Source: Henckelia pumila (Eukaryota; Streptophyta; Magnoliopsida; Lamiales; Gesneriaceae). From it: a stretch of DNA of 64,000 nt. The stretch lies in the NCBI RefSeq assembly GCF_033568475.1, contig NC_133120.1:83842151-83906150 (forward strand). The letters are read 5' to 3'. Below the pieces are notes generated by a model. That model ran no database searches, was not told where the DNA came from, and saw only the letters and a list, made by a program, of their open reading frames with translations. A program made the position numbers and the translations under genes. Shown piece after piece: positions 48,863 to 60,135 of the stretch; the stretch's first letter is position 1; each line of letters starts with the position of its first letter.

Positions 48863-48876
48863 ATCTCCCCCTTTTT
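48863..48876 (-). other. Polypurine tract of copia element 2
   Basis: Minus-strand AAAAAGGGGGAGAT directly abuts the 3' LTR. A similar purine tract (AAAAAGGGGGAGAA) recurs at about 49089-49102, possibly an internal duplicate. Confidence 0.8.
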
Positions 48877-49316
48877 GATGACCACAAAACTTGGTTAAAT
48901 AGAAGAAATAAATGTACAATATTAAATAAAAAAATTAAATTTGTAAAATATAATTGCATGAATAAAACTCCTCCTAATTTAAACAATTAGTTAAGAAGAG
49001 TTTGTTTATCAAATAAACAGTTTTATTCTCCATGCATTTAACCAAACTAACTCTCCCCCTTAGTTAAAGTATTTAACCAAACTAATTCTCCCCCTTTTTG
49101 TGATAATCAAAAAGACTGGAAAAGTAAATGCAAAAACATGAGAATTTAAATATGATTTCTAAAATGCAACACATAAATTTCACATAAATAACAAAATATG
49201 AGCGTATAATATTGAATAAATACAATTAATTTGTATTATCCAAAATTAAGTTGCTCGAATTTTATATTAAGCTCCCCCTTAATATTACATTAAATTTAGA
49301 ATATGTCAACAAGTTA

Positions 49317-50789
49317 TTACAACTCAATCATGCCAAGTTCACCACGCAAACGAATAAAAGTATTTTCATCTAGTGGTTTTGTAAAAATATCAGCAATTTG
49401 ATTAGTTGTGTCAACATATTGAAGTTCAACTTCATTTCGTTCGATGTGGTCACGAATAAAATGATGACGAATGTCAATATGTTTGGTGTGCGAATGTTGA
49501 ATCGGATTTTTTGTAAGACATATGGCGCTAGTGTTATCACAAAAAATAGGGATTTTTGAAAAAGAGACGCCATAGTCGAGCAATTGATGCTTCATCCAAA
49601 GAATTTGCGCACAACAACTACCAGCAGCCATATATTCGGCTTCGGTTGTTGATAACACAACACAATTTTGATTTTTTGAAAACCAAGAAACTAAACAGTT
49701 TCCTAAAAAGAAACAAGTTTCACTAGTGCTTTTTCTGTCTACCTTATATCCACCAAAGTCGGCATCACAGTAAGCTTTTAAATCAAAGAAAGAATTTTTT
49801 GAATACCACAAGCCGAGATTTGGAGTATTTGAAAGATATTTGAAAATGCGTTTTAAGGCGAACAAATGTGATTCCTTTGGACATGATTGAAATCGTGCAC
49901 ACAAGCAAACACTAAACATAATGTCCGGTCTACTAGTAGTAGCATAAAGTAAGGAGCCAATCATACTACGAAAGGAAGATTGATCTACAGTTTTACCATT
50001 TTCATCCTTATCGAGTCTGATTGTTGTGCTCATCGGTGTGGATGATGATTTTGTGTTCTCCATCCCAAATTTTTTTAGAATCTCATTGATGTATTTGCTT
50101 TGGTTCACAAAAAACCCATCCTTGCACTGTTTGATTTGCAATCCGAGGAAATAGTTAAGTTCCCCCATCATACTCATCTCGAAGTGTTCCTGCATCAACT
50201 TAGAGAATTCTTGACAAAGAGTTTCATTAGTAGAACCAAAAATTATATCATCAACATAGATTTGTACAATTAATAAATCATCTTTGACATTCTTGGTGAA
50301 TAAAGTAATGTCGATCTTTACTCTTGAAAAACCATTTGAAATCAAGAAAGTAGAAAATTTATCATACCAAGCTCTAGGAGCTTGTTTCAATCCATACAAG
50401 GCTTTGTTAAGTCTAAACACATGATCAGGCAAAGCAGTATCAACAAAGCCATCAGGTTGTTCAATGTAAACCTCCTCTTTCAATTCACCATTAAGAAATG
50501 CACTCTTGACATCCATTTGAAATAACTTGAAATTTCTAGAGCAAGCAAAAGCAAGTAGCATGCGAATAGATTCTAGTCTAGCAACAGGCGCATATGTTTC
50601 ATCATAATCTATGCCTTCTTCTTGACTATATTCTTTAGCTACAAGCCTAGCTTTATTTCTAGTGATAGTACCATGCTCGTCAAGTTTATTCCTAAACACC
50701 CATTTAGTACCAATGATAGATCTATCATGCGGCCTAGGAACAAGATTCCAAACATCATTACGTTTAAACTCATTCAATTCATCTTGCAT
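49317..50789 (-). CDS. Copia element 2: reverse transcriptase and RNase H
   Basis: An open frame of 490 residues carries copia RT ([71 protein letters not shown], catalytic YVDDIIFGS) and RNase H ([50 protein letters not shown]). These enzymes copy element RNA into DNA and degrade the RNA strand. All core residues I can check are present. The frame is separated from the upstream integrase ORF by a TAA near 50829, so it is the end of a broken polyprotein, not an independent gene. Confidence 0.92.
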   Translation of the reverse strand: MQDELNEFKRNDVWNLVPRPHDRSIIGTKWVFRNKLDEHGTITRNKARLVAKEYSQEEGIDYDETYAPVARLESIRMLLAFACSRNFKLFQMDVKSAFLNGELKEEVYIEQPDGFVDTALPDHVFRLNKALYGLKQAPRAWYDKFSTFLISNGFSRVKIDITLFTKNVKDDLLIVQIYVDDIIFGSTNETLCQEFSKLMQEHFEMSMMGELNYFLGLQIKQCKDGFFVNQSKYINEILKKFGMENTKSSSTPMSTTIRLDKDENGKTVDQSSFRSMIGSLLYATTSRPDIMFSVCLCARFQSCPKESHLFALKRIFKYLSNTPNLGLWYSKNSFFDLKAYCDADFGGYKVDRKSTSETCFFLGNCLVSWFSKNQNCVVLSTTEAEYMAAGSCCAQILWMKHQLLDYGVSFSKIPIFCDNTSAICLTKNPIQHSHTKHIDIRHHFIRDHIERNEVELQYVDTTNQIADIFTKPLDENTFIRLRGELGMIEL

Positions 50790-50828
50790 AGCAATAATCC
50801 AAGAATCGTCTAATAAAGCATCATTAAT

Positions 50829-51962
50829 TCACTTAGGTTCAACATGTGAAACAAAAGCAAGATGATTGCAAATATTATTAAGAGAAGAACGAGTGGTTAC
50901 ACCCTTCGAAGGACTTCCAATGATAAGATCTATAGGATGATCTTTGTGAAGCGTCCAATCCTTCGTAAGTGGTGTTTTCTCAACAGAAACATCTATTTCA
51001 TTTAAGCTTGAGGAAGTCATCTCTTCTTCGAGAAGTTCTACATCATCGTTAGCATTACGAGAAACTATAGACATAGATTCATCAAATATAACATGCATTA
51101 ATTCTTCAACAAGTAAAGTACGTTTATTAAAAACTCTAAAAGCCTTACTTGAGGTAGAATAACCAAGAAAAATACCTTTGTCGGATTTGGTATCAAATTT
51201 GCCAAGGTTGTCCTTACCGTTATTATGTATATAGCATTTGGAACCGAAAGCCCGAAAGTATGAAATGTTAGGCTTTCTCCCTCTCCATAATTCATATGGA
51301 GTTTTCTTGAGAATTGGTCTTATTGATAAACGATTGATAATGTAACAGACAGTATTCATTGCTTCAGCCCAAAAATATTTTGGTAGAGAATGCTCACATA
51401 TCATGGTCCTTGCAATCTCCACAAGTGTCCTATTTTTCCTCTCAACGACCCCGTTTTTTTGAAGAGTCCTAGGACAAGAAAAATTGTGACCGATGCCTTT
51501 CTCTTCACAAAAGTTTGAAAAACTCTCATTTTGAAATTCAGTTCCGTGGTCACTACGGATCTGTTTTATAGAAAGATTTTTCTCATTCTCAATTCGTTTG
51601 ACAAAAGTTTTAAAATAATCAAAGGCATCATTTTTGTGGGCTAAAAACAATGTCCACGTGTAACGTGAAAAATCATCCACAATGACAAATGCATAAAGCT
51701 TCCCTCCTAGGCTAGCGTTCCTCGAGGGACCACATAGATCTAGGCGGAGAAGTTCAAAGGACATAGAAGTTGATACAAAATTTTTGCTTTTAAAAGATTC
51801 TCTTGTATGTTTGCCAAGTTGACATGCATCACAAACAGAATCTAATTTTAAATTGAGTTTTGGCATACCAACAACTAAATCAAGTTTAAAAAGTTTTTCT
51901 ATGGTACTGGGACCAACATGACCTAGTCGTCTATGCCAAAGAATGTTGTCATCAATATTCAA
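50829..51962 (-). pseudogene. Copia element 2: integrase
   Basis: The frame covers the GAG-pre-integrase zinc region (LWHRRLGHVG, CDACQLGKHTRESF), the integrase core (LRLDLCGPS, FVIVDDFSRYTW, IRSDHGTEF, NGVVERKNRTLVE) and the trailing FGSKCYIHNN/FLGYS motifs. The D,D(35)E catalytic layout seems present. It is separated from protease by a shift near 51962-52001 and from RT by a stop near 50829. Confidence 0.9.
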
Positions 51963-52000
51963 GGATACAAGGCTTTTAATATTTGAAAAAGATAAATTAT

Positions 52001-52369
52001 TTAAAGAACCTTGTATACATTTTCACTTCTATATCCTTTGAAATTTATGGATTTGTCAGTCACGAGTGATTTAGTGCAGTGTTGGGGAGTGAATTTGACT
52101 TCATAACCTCTATCGCACAATTGACTTATGCTTAGTAGATTATGTTTAAGCCCTTTCACTAGGAGTACATCATCAATCAAGCAGGATTTAGAAATACCTA
52201 TTGAGCCGATTCCTTCGATAACTCCTTTGCTGTTGTCTCCAAAGGTGACAGATCCCTTCTCATTTGGTTTGATGGATTGGAGTAGCTCTTTGTTTCCCGT
52301 CATATGTCTAAAACATCCACTGTCTAGATACCATATGCTAGAGAGAACAGTTTTCCTATTTCCCTGCAA
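52001..52369 (-). pseudogene. Copia element 2: protease fragment
   Basis: WYLDSGCFRHMTGNKELL is the copia aspartic-protease active site (D-S-G in place). FGDNSKGVIEGIGSI and HNLLSISQLCDRGY follow in normal order. The preceding 300 bases (52370-52667) contain stops in all frames I read, so the link to gag is lost. Confidence 0.88.
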
Positions 52370-52667
52370 AAATTGGTTTTGGTACCCTTTAGTTATTTTG
52401 GGTCCACAATGTTAGAAAAGAGAGATACAAAATAGACTTCTAAGAGTTCAGTCTCTCATAGCAACATCATCGCCACTTTCTAAGAGTGCTTCCAGTAGTA
52501 GGTAGGGCTATGACCTCTTTAAAAACCTATTTTCTTGGACAGAGCAGCGTTCATCAGGAAGACCGGTCGCAAGTCAAGACAGTTTAAACCGGTCTATGAT
52601 GAACTCCCTTAGATCATGATCTCATAATTCCAACTGATGAGTTGTTAAGTACTCTTAGGCCTCCATT

Positions 52668-54056
52668 TCATATAACTCTTTTGATCATTTGATATCTCAA
52701 GGATATACATTTATATCTAGCATGACCAATTTTACAACAATAAGAGCATGTAGGGGGTGATCTCATTTTTGCTTTAGCAATTAGACTAGTAAAGTCTATT
52801 GATTTCTTATCGTACCCTATTCCACCCTTATCAAAACTACATTTTTGCATGCTAAGTAGATTATTCAATTTATTACTACTGACATTGAACTTATTAAAAG
52901 ATTTTTTTAAGTGGGCTATGTCATCCTTTAATCTTAGGTTTTCATGCCCCTTAGTTTCTAATTCATTTTTAAGGTTTTTATTTTCCTTTCTAAGTGACTT
53001 AGCCATATCAAACATTTGTTTATATGCATGTAGTAATTCATCATAAGAAGGTACCTCGTCATCGTCGTCGAAGACGATATCATCACTCTTAGCCATGAGG
53101 CATATGTTAGCTTCCTCCTCGTCATCGTCACTGTCGCTCCAAGTAGCTATGAGTGCTTTCTTCTTGCCCTTATCAACTTTCTTCTTGAGAGGACACTCAT
53201 TTGCATAGTGACCTTGTTGTTGACAGTTGTAGCAAGTAACTTCCTTGTCCGTCTTCTTTTTGAAGTTGTTTCCTCGCATTAATCTTTTGAATTTTCTTGC
53301 GAAGAGTGTCATATCATCATCATCATCTTCTTCTTTGGATTGGCTAGATAAGGCAATCCCCTTTGCCTTGATATCTTCTTTCTTTGACTCTTTCCTAGTA
53401 GACACTTCCAACTCATGGGTTTTTAGGGTCCCATGTAGTTGATCAAGATCGTACGATGCGTTGTCGCCTTTTTTGGATTCGATGATGGTCGTTCTCTTTG
53501 CATCCCACTCCTTGGGTAGGGCGCGTAGAGCTCTCCTCCACACTTGCTTGGTTGGATATTGTTCATCGAGTTGGGCTAGCTCATTGATGATTTGAGAGAA
53601 CCTTCGGAACATGGTATCAACATCCTCACTAGCCTCCATCTCAAATGTCTCATATTTGAGTTGAAGTAGATCGATTTTTGTTTCCTTGACTTGATTGGTC
53701 CCTTCGTGGCATATCTCCAATTTGTCCCAAATCTCCTTTGCAGATGAGCACATTGTGATCCGATTGTACTCGTTCATATCTAAGGAACAATGAAGAATAT
53801 TCATAGCTTTAGCATTTTGAGATATCAATTTCATATCCTCCTTTGAAAAGTCGTCCATTCCTTTAGGAATTTTGACTCCCTCAACCTCTTTCGTAGGTAC
53901 ATAGGGACCTTTCACAGTAACTTTCCAAAGGTCATAATCTACGGATTTGATATATAGGGACATTCGATTTTTCCAATATCCGTAGTTTATTCCATTGAAA
54001 AGAGGAGGACGATTAGTAGATTGCCCTTGAGCATAATCGCTCGCTAGATTTGACAT
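52668..54056 (-). CDS. Copia element 2: gag (capsid/nucleocapsid)
   Basis: A 462-residue frame starts MSNLASDYAQGQSTNRPPLF, then FNGINYGYWKNRM, typical of a copia gag family. A middle UBN2-type capsid region is followed by CCHC knuckle 1 (CYNCQQQGHYANEC, ~275), an acidic tract (SDSDDDEEE), a probable coiled-coil (~350-400) and a second knuckle-like motif near the C-terminus (CSYCCKIGHARYKC). Gag packages element RNA into virus-like particles. The frame is open and begins 48 bases after the primer-binding region, as expected, but whether its end is original is unclear. Confidence 0.88.
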   Translation of the reverse strand: MSNLASDYAQGQSTNRPPLFNGINYGYWKNRMSLYIKSVDYDLWKVTVKGPYVPTKEVEGVKIPKGMDDFSKEDMKLISQNAKAMNILHCSLDMNEYNRITMCSSAKEIWDKLEICHEGTNQVKETKIDLLQLKYETFEMEASEDVDTMFRRFSQIINELAQLDEQYPTKQVWRRALRALPKEWDAKRTTIIESKKGDNASYDLDQLHGTLKTHELEVSTRKESKKEDIKAKGIALSSQSKEEDDDDDMTLFARKFKRLMRGNNFKKKTDKEVTCYNCQQQGHYANECPLKKKVDKGKKKALIATWSDSDDDEEEANICLMAKSDDIVFDDDDEVPSYDELLHAYKQMFDMAKSLRKENKNLKNELETKGHENLRLKDDIAHLKKSFNKFNVSSNKLNNLLSMQKCSFDKGGIGYDKKSIDFTSLIAKAKMRSPPTCSYCCKIGHARYKCISLRYQMIKRVI

Positions 54057-54089
54057 AGAGCCTTTTTGAAAATATTTTTGTAAAAAGGT

Positions 54090-54102
54090 GGCTCTGATAC
54101 CA
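54090..54102 (-). other. Primer-binding site of copia element 2
   Basis: Minus-strand TGGTATCAGAGCC lies two bases inside the 5' LTR, matching initiator tRNA-Met. Confidence 0.9.
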
Positions 54103-54104
54103 CT

Positions 54105-55789
54105 TGTTAGAACCTAATTGGGGGGGGGGGGGGGGAGGATTTAGGTTCTATTGGCAACTTTAGCAATTTAAAGCAATTATGCAAGTACGCAAGCGGAAGA
54201 CTTAAAACAATCAAATATAAGTGCAGTAAATAAATGCGTAATGTAAATAAAGCAGTAAAAGGGATAAGGGATGTTTATGGAAGTTCGATGATAAATCGTC
54301 TACGTCTCCCCTTCTTGGTTAAGATCGATTAACCAATGATCCACTAGCACTTCAACTCTTGGCCTTGATGACTCTAAGGATAGCCGTAAAACTTGACACG
54401 ATCACCGCGCCGATACAACTCGATACTCTTGGCCTTAAGGGCTCCAAGGATAGCCTCAACACAACACACTTGGCTTCACACTCAAGTGCTTACAACGATA
54501 GCACAACACACTTGGCTTCACACTCAAGTGTTTACAACAATAGCACAACCAACTCACAAACTATTTTTACAAGCACTCTCAAATACTTGAATATATCACA
54601 CACACACTTTGATAGTGAAAAATTGCTTGCAAAGGAGAGAAGAGATGAGTTGGGATGTCTTCAAATGACCTTGGATGGCCTATATTTATAGTTGGCAAAG
54701 ATTTTAATCTGATTTGAGTACTTAGAGCGTGTGTTAAGAAGTCAAGGAGTGACAAAAAGTGTTCGGCGCCCCTGCCTACTTTTTCCAGCACTGAGCGGAT
54801 TTTGTGGAAAAATCATATCTTCCAATCTAACCGTTGGATTGATCTGCAATTTGAACCGAAGCTTTAAAACATCTGGATCTTTATTCTGAACGGTGAAGAT
54901 TTGATTTTACCGAGTCAAACATTTTCAGTAATTTTCGGAATTCACTTCATCAAGTTTTCGAACTTGTTCTGTGCAACAAATTTGAAAAATTCATATCTCC
55001 ATATCCATCCGTTGGATTGATCTGAATTTTGGACAGAGGTTGTAAAACATCCTTAATTTTAATATTATTGGTGGAGATTTGATTTAGATGTTTCAAACAA
55101 TCCCAGTTAATTTATGAAGTTGAATCTTCATCATTTGCTTCATGTTCTGCAGAAATAGGTACTGTGCAACCTTTGTGGAAAAATCATAACTCCATATCTA
55201 GCCGTTGGATTGATATAAAATTTTGATATAAGTTTTCAAACATCCTGATATTGATTTTGATTGCTGAAGATTTTATTTGGATGTCTCAAGAACGTCCAGT
55301 AATTTTCAGAATTTGATTCTTCATCCTTCACTTCAAGTTCTGCAGAAATAGGTGCTGCACAACTTTTGTGAAAAAATCATAACATCATATCTAGCCATTG
55401 GATTGCTCTCAAATTTGTACAGCACATGTAAAACTTCCTCATCACGATTATGATCGGTGAAGATGGGATTTCAATGCCTAAAAATTCCCAGTAATTTTCG
55501 GAAGTTGCTGCTTCATACTTTGGCTTCTTCTTGTCTTTTTTTTCATATCTCTTAACAATGTTTCATCCATTCAATGAGCAATACAAGACTTTATAAATAC
55601 ATGTATAGCTTCAAAATAGCTTCCAAGAATTTAATCATCAATAAATCTAATCTGTAAAATCTCACTTTAAATGGTTAGTAACAATTAACCGAGTTTTGTA
55701 ATCATCAAAACATAATATTATGAGACTTGTTAATGCATTAAAAACATTAATCTCATAACACGAGATTTGTATGCGTTTAAGGCGTAACA
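54105..55789 (-). repeat. 5' LTR of copia element 2
   Basis: A 1,685-base LTR matching 47222-48862, with the same G run at about 54120-54136. It is about 44 bases longer, mainly because of one tandem duplication around 54470-54540 (ACACACTTGGCTTCACAC unit twice). Confidence 0.93.
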
Positions 55790-56582
55790 GTTTCCTATAA
55801 ATATTTAGGAGTATGCAATAGTTTAGTTAAGGATTTTAGAGCACTTTAATGATAGTAGTATCATTTGGCAGTGTAGAGCAGACTATAGGCGTGGACCTAG
55901 AGTTGGTAGAGCTTGCACTGATTTGAGGTACGGAAGTACTGTTCGAGATATCCTGATTGAGTATGCATGTATTATGTGACTGCATGGTTTATATGTCATT
56001 GATTTATGTTGCATTCATTTGCATACTGAGCTATCTCCTTCGAGATGTCTGTTAGTAGGGTTTTTCCCTATCCTGTTAGTGGTTGGACTTCCATCGATTT
56101 GGGTCCGGCATATCCACTGGTATTATGGTATGGGAGCCACCTCCTGAAGCGACGGCACAACGTGCTACATACCAGGTCCCGGTCTGTCTCTGTTATCTGA
56201 TCCTTGACCTCGAGTTTATAGGGAGTTCACTTTGCATGCATGTATACTCATACTCTCGTACTGAGAGTTTTATACTCACGTCTCGTACTCTGTATTTCTG
56301 GACACCCTATTCCATGTGGCAGATTTGCGATTGGATGAGGCGGGTGGATCCAAGAGGGGTTAGGCAGTGGTTGGTCAGCTGGAGCTTTGCCTAGGTTTTT
56401 ATTTCTGTTGTTATGATACAGTTGTTCGATCTGGTTGTATAATATTTGGGTTTTTACATATTTCTTTACTTGGGATTGTATAATGTTTATGGTTTCCGCA
56501 GTTTTATTCTGATATCCGTTTAATTAAGTTAATTGCATGCCTAAGTTCTGTTTAGTAGGTGATCCAGGTAAGGGTCACTACA

Positions 56583-57320
56583 TTTTAATTCTTTTATTTT
56601 CTTTTTAGTTATTATAAACAATAATTAATTGATTAATATTTTAATTTGGATAGATAATAATGTCTATTTATTTATTTAATTTGAATAATTAAATATTCAA
56701 ATACACAATTTAATTATAATTAGATGTATAATTCTTTATTTTATTTTAATGTTTAATCATTTATCAATTTAATTTAATCATACGTGTTTATTAATTTACA
56801 TAATATAAATTTATTAATATATAATAATTACATTAATAATTTAAATATCATTATTATTACATGTATTAATAATATAGTATTATTTATATCATATAAAATT
56901 TAATCATAATTATATTATTAAATTTATAAATAAATATTAAAAAATAATGTATATAAAATGGAAAAGAATATTCCGAGAATATTTTTTTTAGTGTAAGATT
57001 TAAAATAAATGTGTTGGAGATGAATATTTTATTTGATGTAGAAATTACACTATTTTGGTGCATAACTTGCACCAAAATAGATTTTGTTGTTGGAGATGAC
57101 CTAAAGTAGGGGTTTAAACGAATCAAACATGTTCGTGAGCTTTTCGAGCCGGCTCGATAAATATTTGATTCGTATTCGAACTTATCGAACTCGAGCCCAA
57201 TTCGAACATGTTCGAAATTTTTTTCGATCTGATATCGAGCCCAAATTATTTTGTTCAATAGTTCGCGAATAGTTCGCGAATTTTAATATTTAATTAATAT
57301 AATATAATAAAGGGGCGGAG
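56583..57320. other. AT-rich spacer and left half of a hAT-like MITE
   Basis: 56583-57100 is AT-rich and may contain the right half of the outer MITE mentioned at 46444. From 57107, TAGGGGTTTAAACGAATC with GAGCTTTTCGAGCCGGCTCG repeats looks like the left end of a hAT-like MITE of the same style as 61437-61888. It is cut off near 57320 by the gypsy LTR, so its other half would lie beyond the right edge of the window. Confidence 0.45.
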
Positions 57321-59968
57321 TGAAACGACTCGGACTAATAAAATACTAGGATTTTTTTAATACTTAAAAATAAATAATACTAATAATACATTTATGTCCA
57401 TACATATATATAAATATTTAAAATAATATTTAATTAAAAACTTGACAATTAACATAACTGAGTATCAAATAAAATAAAATCTTGTAACATGCAATACTCC
57501 AAATAAAGTCCCAACACATCATTCAACTCTCCAAGCATGCATAATAAAAATAATATTTTCAAATCATCATAATAATGTAATTGCGGAAAACTTGTTTAAA
57601 AGAATTTATAAAATCTCATGACATAAAAGCAATGATAGCATCGGTCACGGGTGCCGTTTGCATGCGAACTCATAGGCCCTCACCGCGGGTCGGAGCTATC
57701 GTATCATTATCATACTCACCTGTACCATATAAGCGTAGTGAGCCTAGATGCCCAACATGTTTTATCTCATAATAACAAGATTTAAAAATCATGCAAACAC
57801 ATAATCATACTAATACATATAACTTAAGTGAACATGCATGCATGATCTTAAAATAATACATCATAAAAATCTGTCATCATCAGTCATACATACATCATAA
57901 CTAATCATTACATAGCATAATTGAGCATATCATAATCATAAAAACTAAGTATGGTCATATCCATGAATGTGACTAATAACTGTGCCGACTGATCAGTTTA
58001 AAAGAACCAACGTACGTGGTGGTGAATAATCACCTCTATGCCGATAGTAAACTACCTATGTGCCAGTGGTAAAACCACCTATGTGCCGCCACATTACTTC
58101 AATTTCCATAAAAATATTTTTCATGCTCAACTCTCAATCATAAACACATCATAAAAATATTTCATGTATACATGTACTTAAAATATGTCCGTAATATATA
58201 TTTAGTTAATTTTCATATTAAATATACTTATACTTAAAATAAAATTCATGCATAAAATAAATTAAATATATATTCGAACTTAGTTATTTTTCATGGGATT
58301 GTCCAGACTGCTGATCTCCTAGACTTAAGCCCGTAATTTCTAAGTCTGACCCAATAGCTTAATTTAAGCCCAAATGTCATAATTAAGTTCAATAACATAT
58401 TTAAGCCCAAATCTTAAACTCTTGACCCAATAACTAGCCCAAACCCAATAAAATCACTGACTGGCCCAAATATTCACTGACTGACCCAATAATTCTCGTG
58501 GGCTCCTAAGCCCATGAAAATTTTTGGACTCACTTAAATAAATATTTTTAAGGCCTAAATAAAATAATTAAAAGCCCAAGTAATATTTATAATAATTAAC
58601 TTAGCCCAAATAAAACACTTAAACTAATAATTATTTAAAAATAAAATACCCGAGCCTGACTCACCTAACCCAGACCCTAACCCAACTAACATAACCCATG
58701 ACCCGACCGACCCGACACGTACCCCCAACCCCAGCCCGACCCAGCCCCAACCCCAAAACCCGATAGCCCATTTTTCCCCTCCTTCTCGGACGTGAGCAGC
58801 AGGCCTTTATGGCTTGTTGTTGGCCGCTCCGGCCACCGATAGGCCGGATATTCACCGCCCAAACGTATCCCACGTCTGGGCGGTTCCAACGAACCATATC
58901 ATGCTTTGAACCGATCTCTACACAGCTCTAGCGAACCATATTTCGAAAATCCCAAAATTGTCGCGCCGTGAAGCAACCAAAAGAAAAAAAAAACTTCGGT
59001 CCTAGCCAACCCTGGTCTGAACCACCATAACCACACGATCTTAGGGACCCTAAGGCACCCCTCAAACCTGATCCAGCAAACCAAAACCATCCCATGCCAT
59101 GAAAACGTGATAAACATGCCATCAAACAAGGGAAAACACATGAGCCGAAGGAAAAGTCATTCAAATCTTGCATGAACTCGTAAATATTAGTGCTAATCAT
59201 GATGAATCTGACAAAAATAATTTTTATATAACTTATATGGTGTAAAGGAAGAGAAGTCAACATGCCTTTCAATTTATTTTCGAATATAGACGCGTGTACG
59301 AGCTCCGGGACGACGGATCGATGAAGAACTCTAAAAAATCCTTGAAGGAAATGGCTATGGAGTCTCTTGTCTACTGTGGGGCGTGGGGAAAAAATGAAGA
59401 AGGTGCTGGAGGCAGCTAGGAGAGTTTGAGCGTAGGGTTCGGTAGTTTGAGGTGGGGTTTTAATATAATTATGCTTAGGGTAATTAACTAATTAATTAAT
59501 ATACTATAAAATAAGTTTTAAAATTCTAATACCCACCTAATCTAATGCTAACATATAAATCCCGAAATTATATATTTAAATATTTTTTAAAATCCCTTAA
59601 AGGTTAATAAAATGACTTAATTTGATGGAAAATGGAATACTTTAAATGTATATTTATAAATACTAAAATTTTTATGAAATAATACCTTAAAATAATATTT
59701 TAAGGCTCATAAAAATCTCATAAAGTATTTTAGGTGAAAATCTAATATCTCATCCGTCCACGGTCCCGTCTACGCAATCAAATTAATCAATTACTCAAAA
59801 ATTTAAAAGTTTGATAATTATGGATTAAATGCTAAAATAACTTTAAATCATGCATATAATTCACATAATAACACATAAAAATCATTTAACCCAAATTCCT
59901 AAATTTTAAATTTATTATTTTCCTAATTATGCATGCGGATTTTTCGTAAGAAAATTCTGGGCGTTACA
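57321..59968 (-). repeat. 3' LTR of a Ty3/gypsy element
   Basis: The right border is firm: GGGCGTTACA followed by ACTCTTCCCCTCTT, the LTR end plus purine tract on the minus strand. The left border at TGAAACGACTCGG is inferred from the TG/CA rule and the break in the MITE; no second LTR is in the window. The LTR is about 2.65 kb, has no protein gene, and includes a Pro/Gly-rich low-complexity ORF (58661-58897) that I do not call a gene. Confidence 0.65.
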
Positions 59969-59982
59969 ACTCTTCCCCTCTT
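59969..59982 (-). other. Polypurine tract of the gypsy element
   Basis: Minus-strand AAGAGGGGAAGAGT directly before the LTR. Confidence 0.75.
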
Positions 59983-60014
59983 AAATTGAATTTCGTCCTC
60001 AAAATTGAGATAAA

Positions 60015-60135
60015 TTCAAAATAACTTTGGGTAACGTGTCTTCATATCGACCTCGGTCCTACAAGTAGCCTCCTCATCGAGGTAATTCAGCCACCGTATC
60101 TTTACTATAGAGATAAGTCGCTTCCTAAACCTCTG
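60015..60135 (-). pseudogene. Gypsy element: C-terminal integrase/chromodomain remnant
   Basis: The minus strand reads IVKIRWLNYLDEEATCRTEV and then DMKTRYPKLF, just before the purine tract. This is the tail of chromodomain-bearing gypsy polyproteins (usually ...EEATWE.E..MR..YP.LF). The Trp of that motif is replaced. It points to a Tekay/Del-like chromovirus. Confidence 0.6.

Larger units (their letters stand above)
47222..55789 (-). mobile_element. Ty1/copia LTR retrotransposon 2
   Basis: The LTRs (47222-48862, 54105-55789) end TGTTAG...GGCGTAACA. Exact 5-base duplications GTTTC (47217-47221 and 55790-55794) flank the element. Primer site, purine tract and gag-protease-integrase-RT-RNaseH order on the minus strand are all present. 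The long LTRs and a gag with two CCHC-like knuckles set it apart from element 1. Gag and RT/RNase H frames are long and open, while the protease-integrase part has stops and shifts, so it is probably not self-sufficient. No env-like ORF lies between pol and the 3' LTR. Confidence 0.94.
46723..56582 (+). mobile_element. Solo LTR copy 2, split by copia element 2
   Basis: It begins TGTAGTAGCCCG and ends GGGTCACTACA, with exact flanks TTTTA at 46718-46722 and 56583-56587. Its own sequence is 46723-47221 plus 55790-56582, about 1.29 kb after removing the inner duplication. It is the reverse-oriented relative of 19692-21124: the tails (GCATGCC...TAGGTGAT...GGGTCACTACA) and mid-blocks around GACACCCTATTCCATG match. 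The U3 array (46783-47012) and TATA box (47019-47026) are conserved. Confidence 0.9.

Noticed and set aside
58661-59272. Several minus-strand ORFs in the gypsy LTR
   Set aside because: Gly/Trp/Arg-rich low-complexity reading of LTR sequence, no domain and no splice logic.
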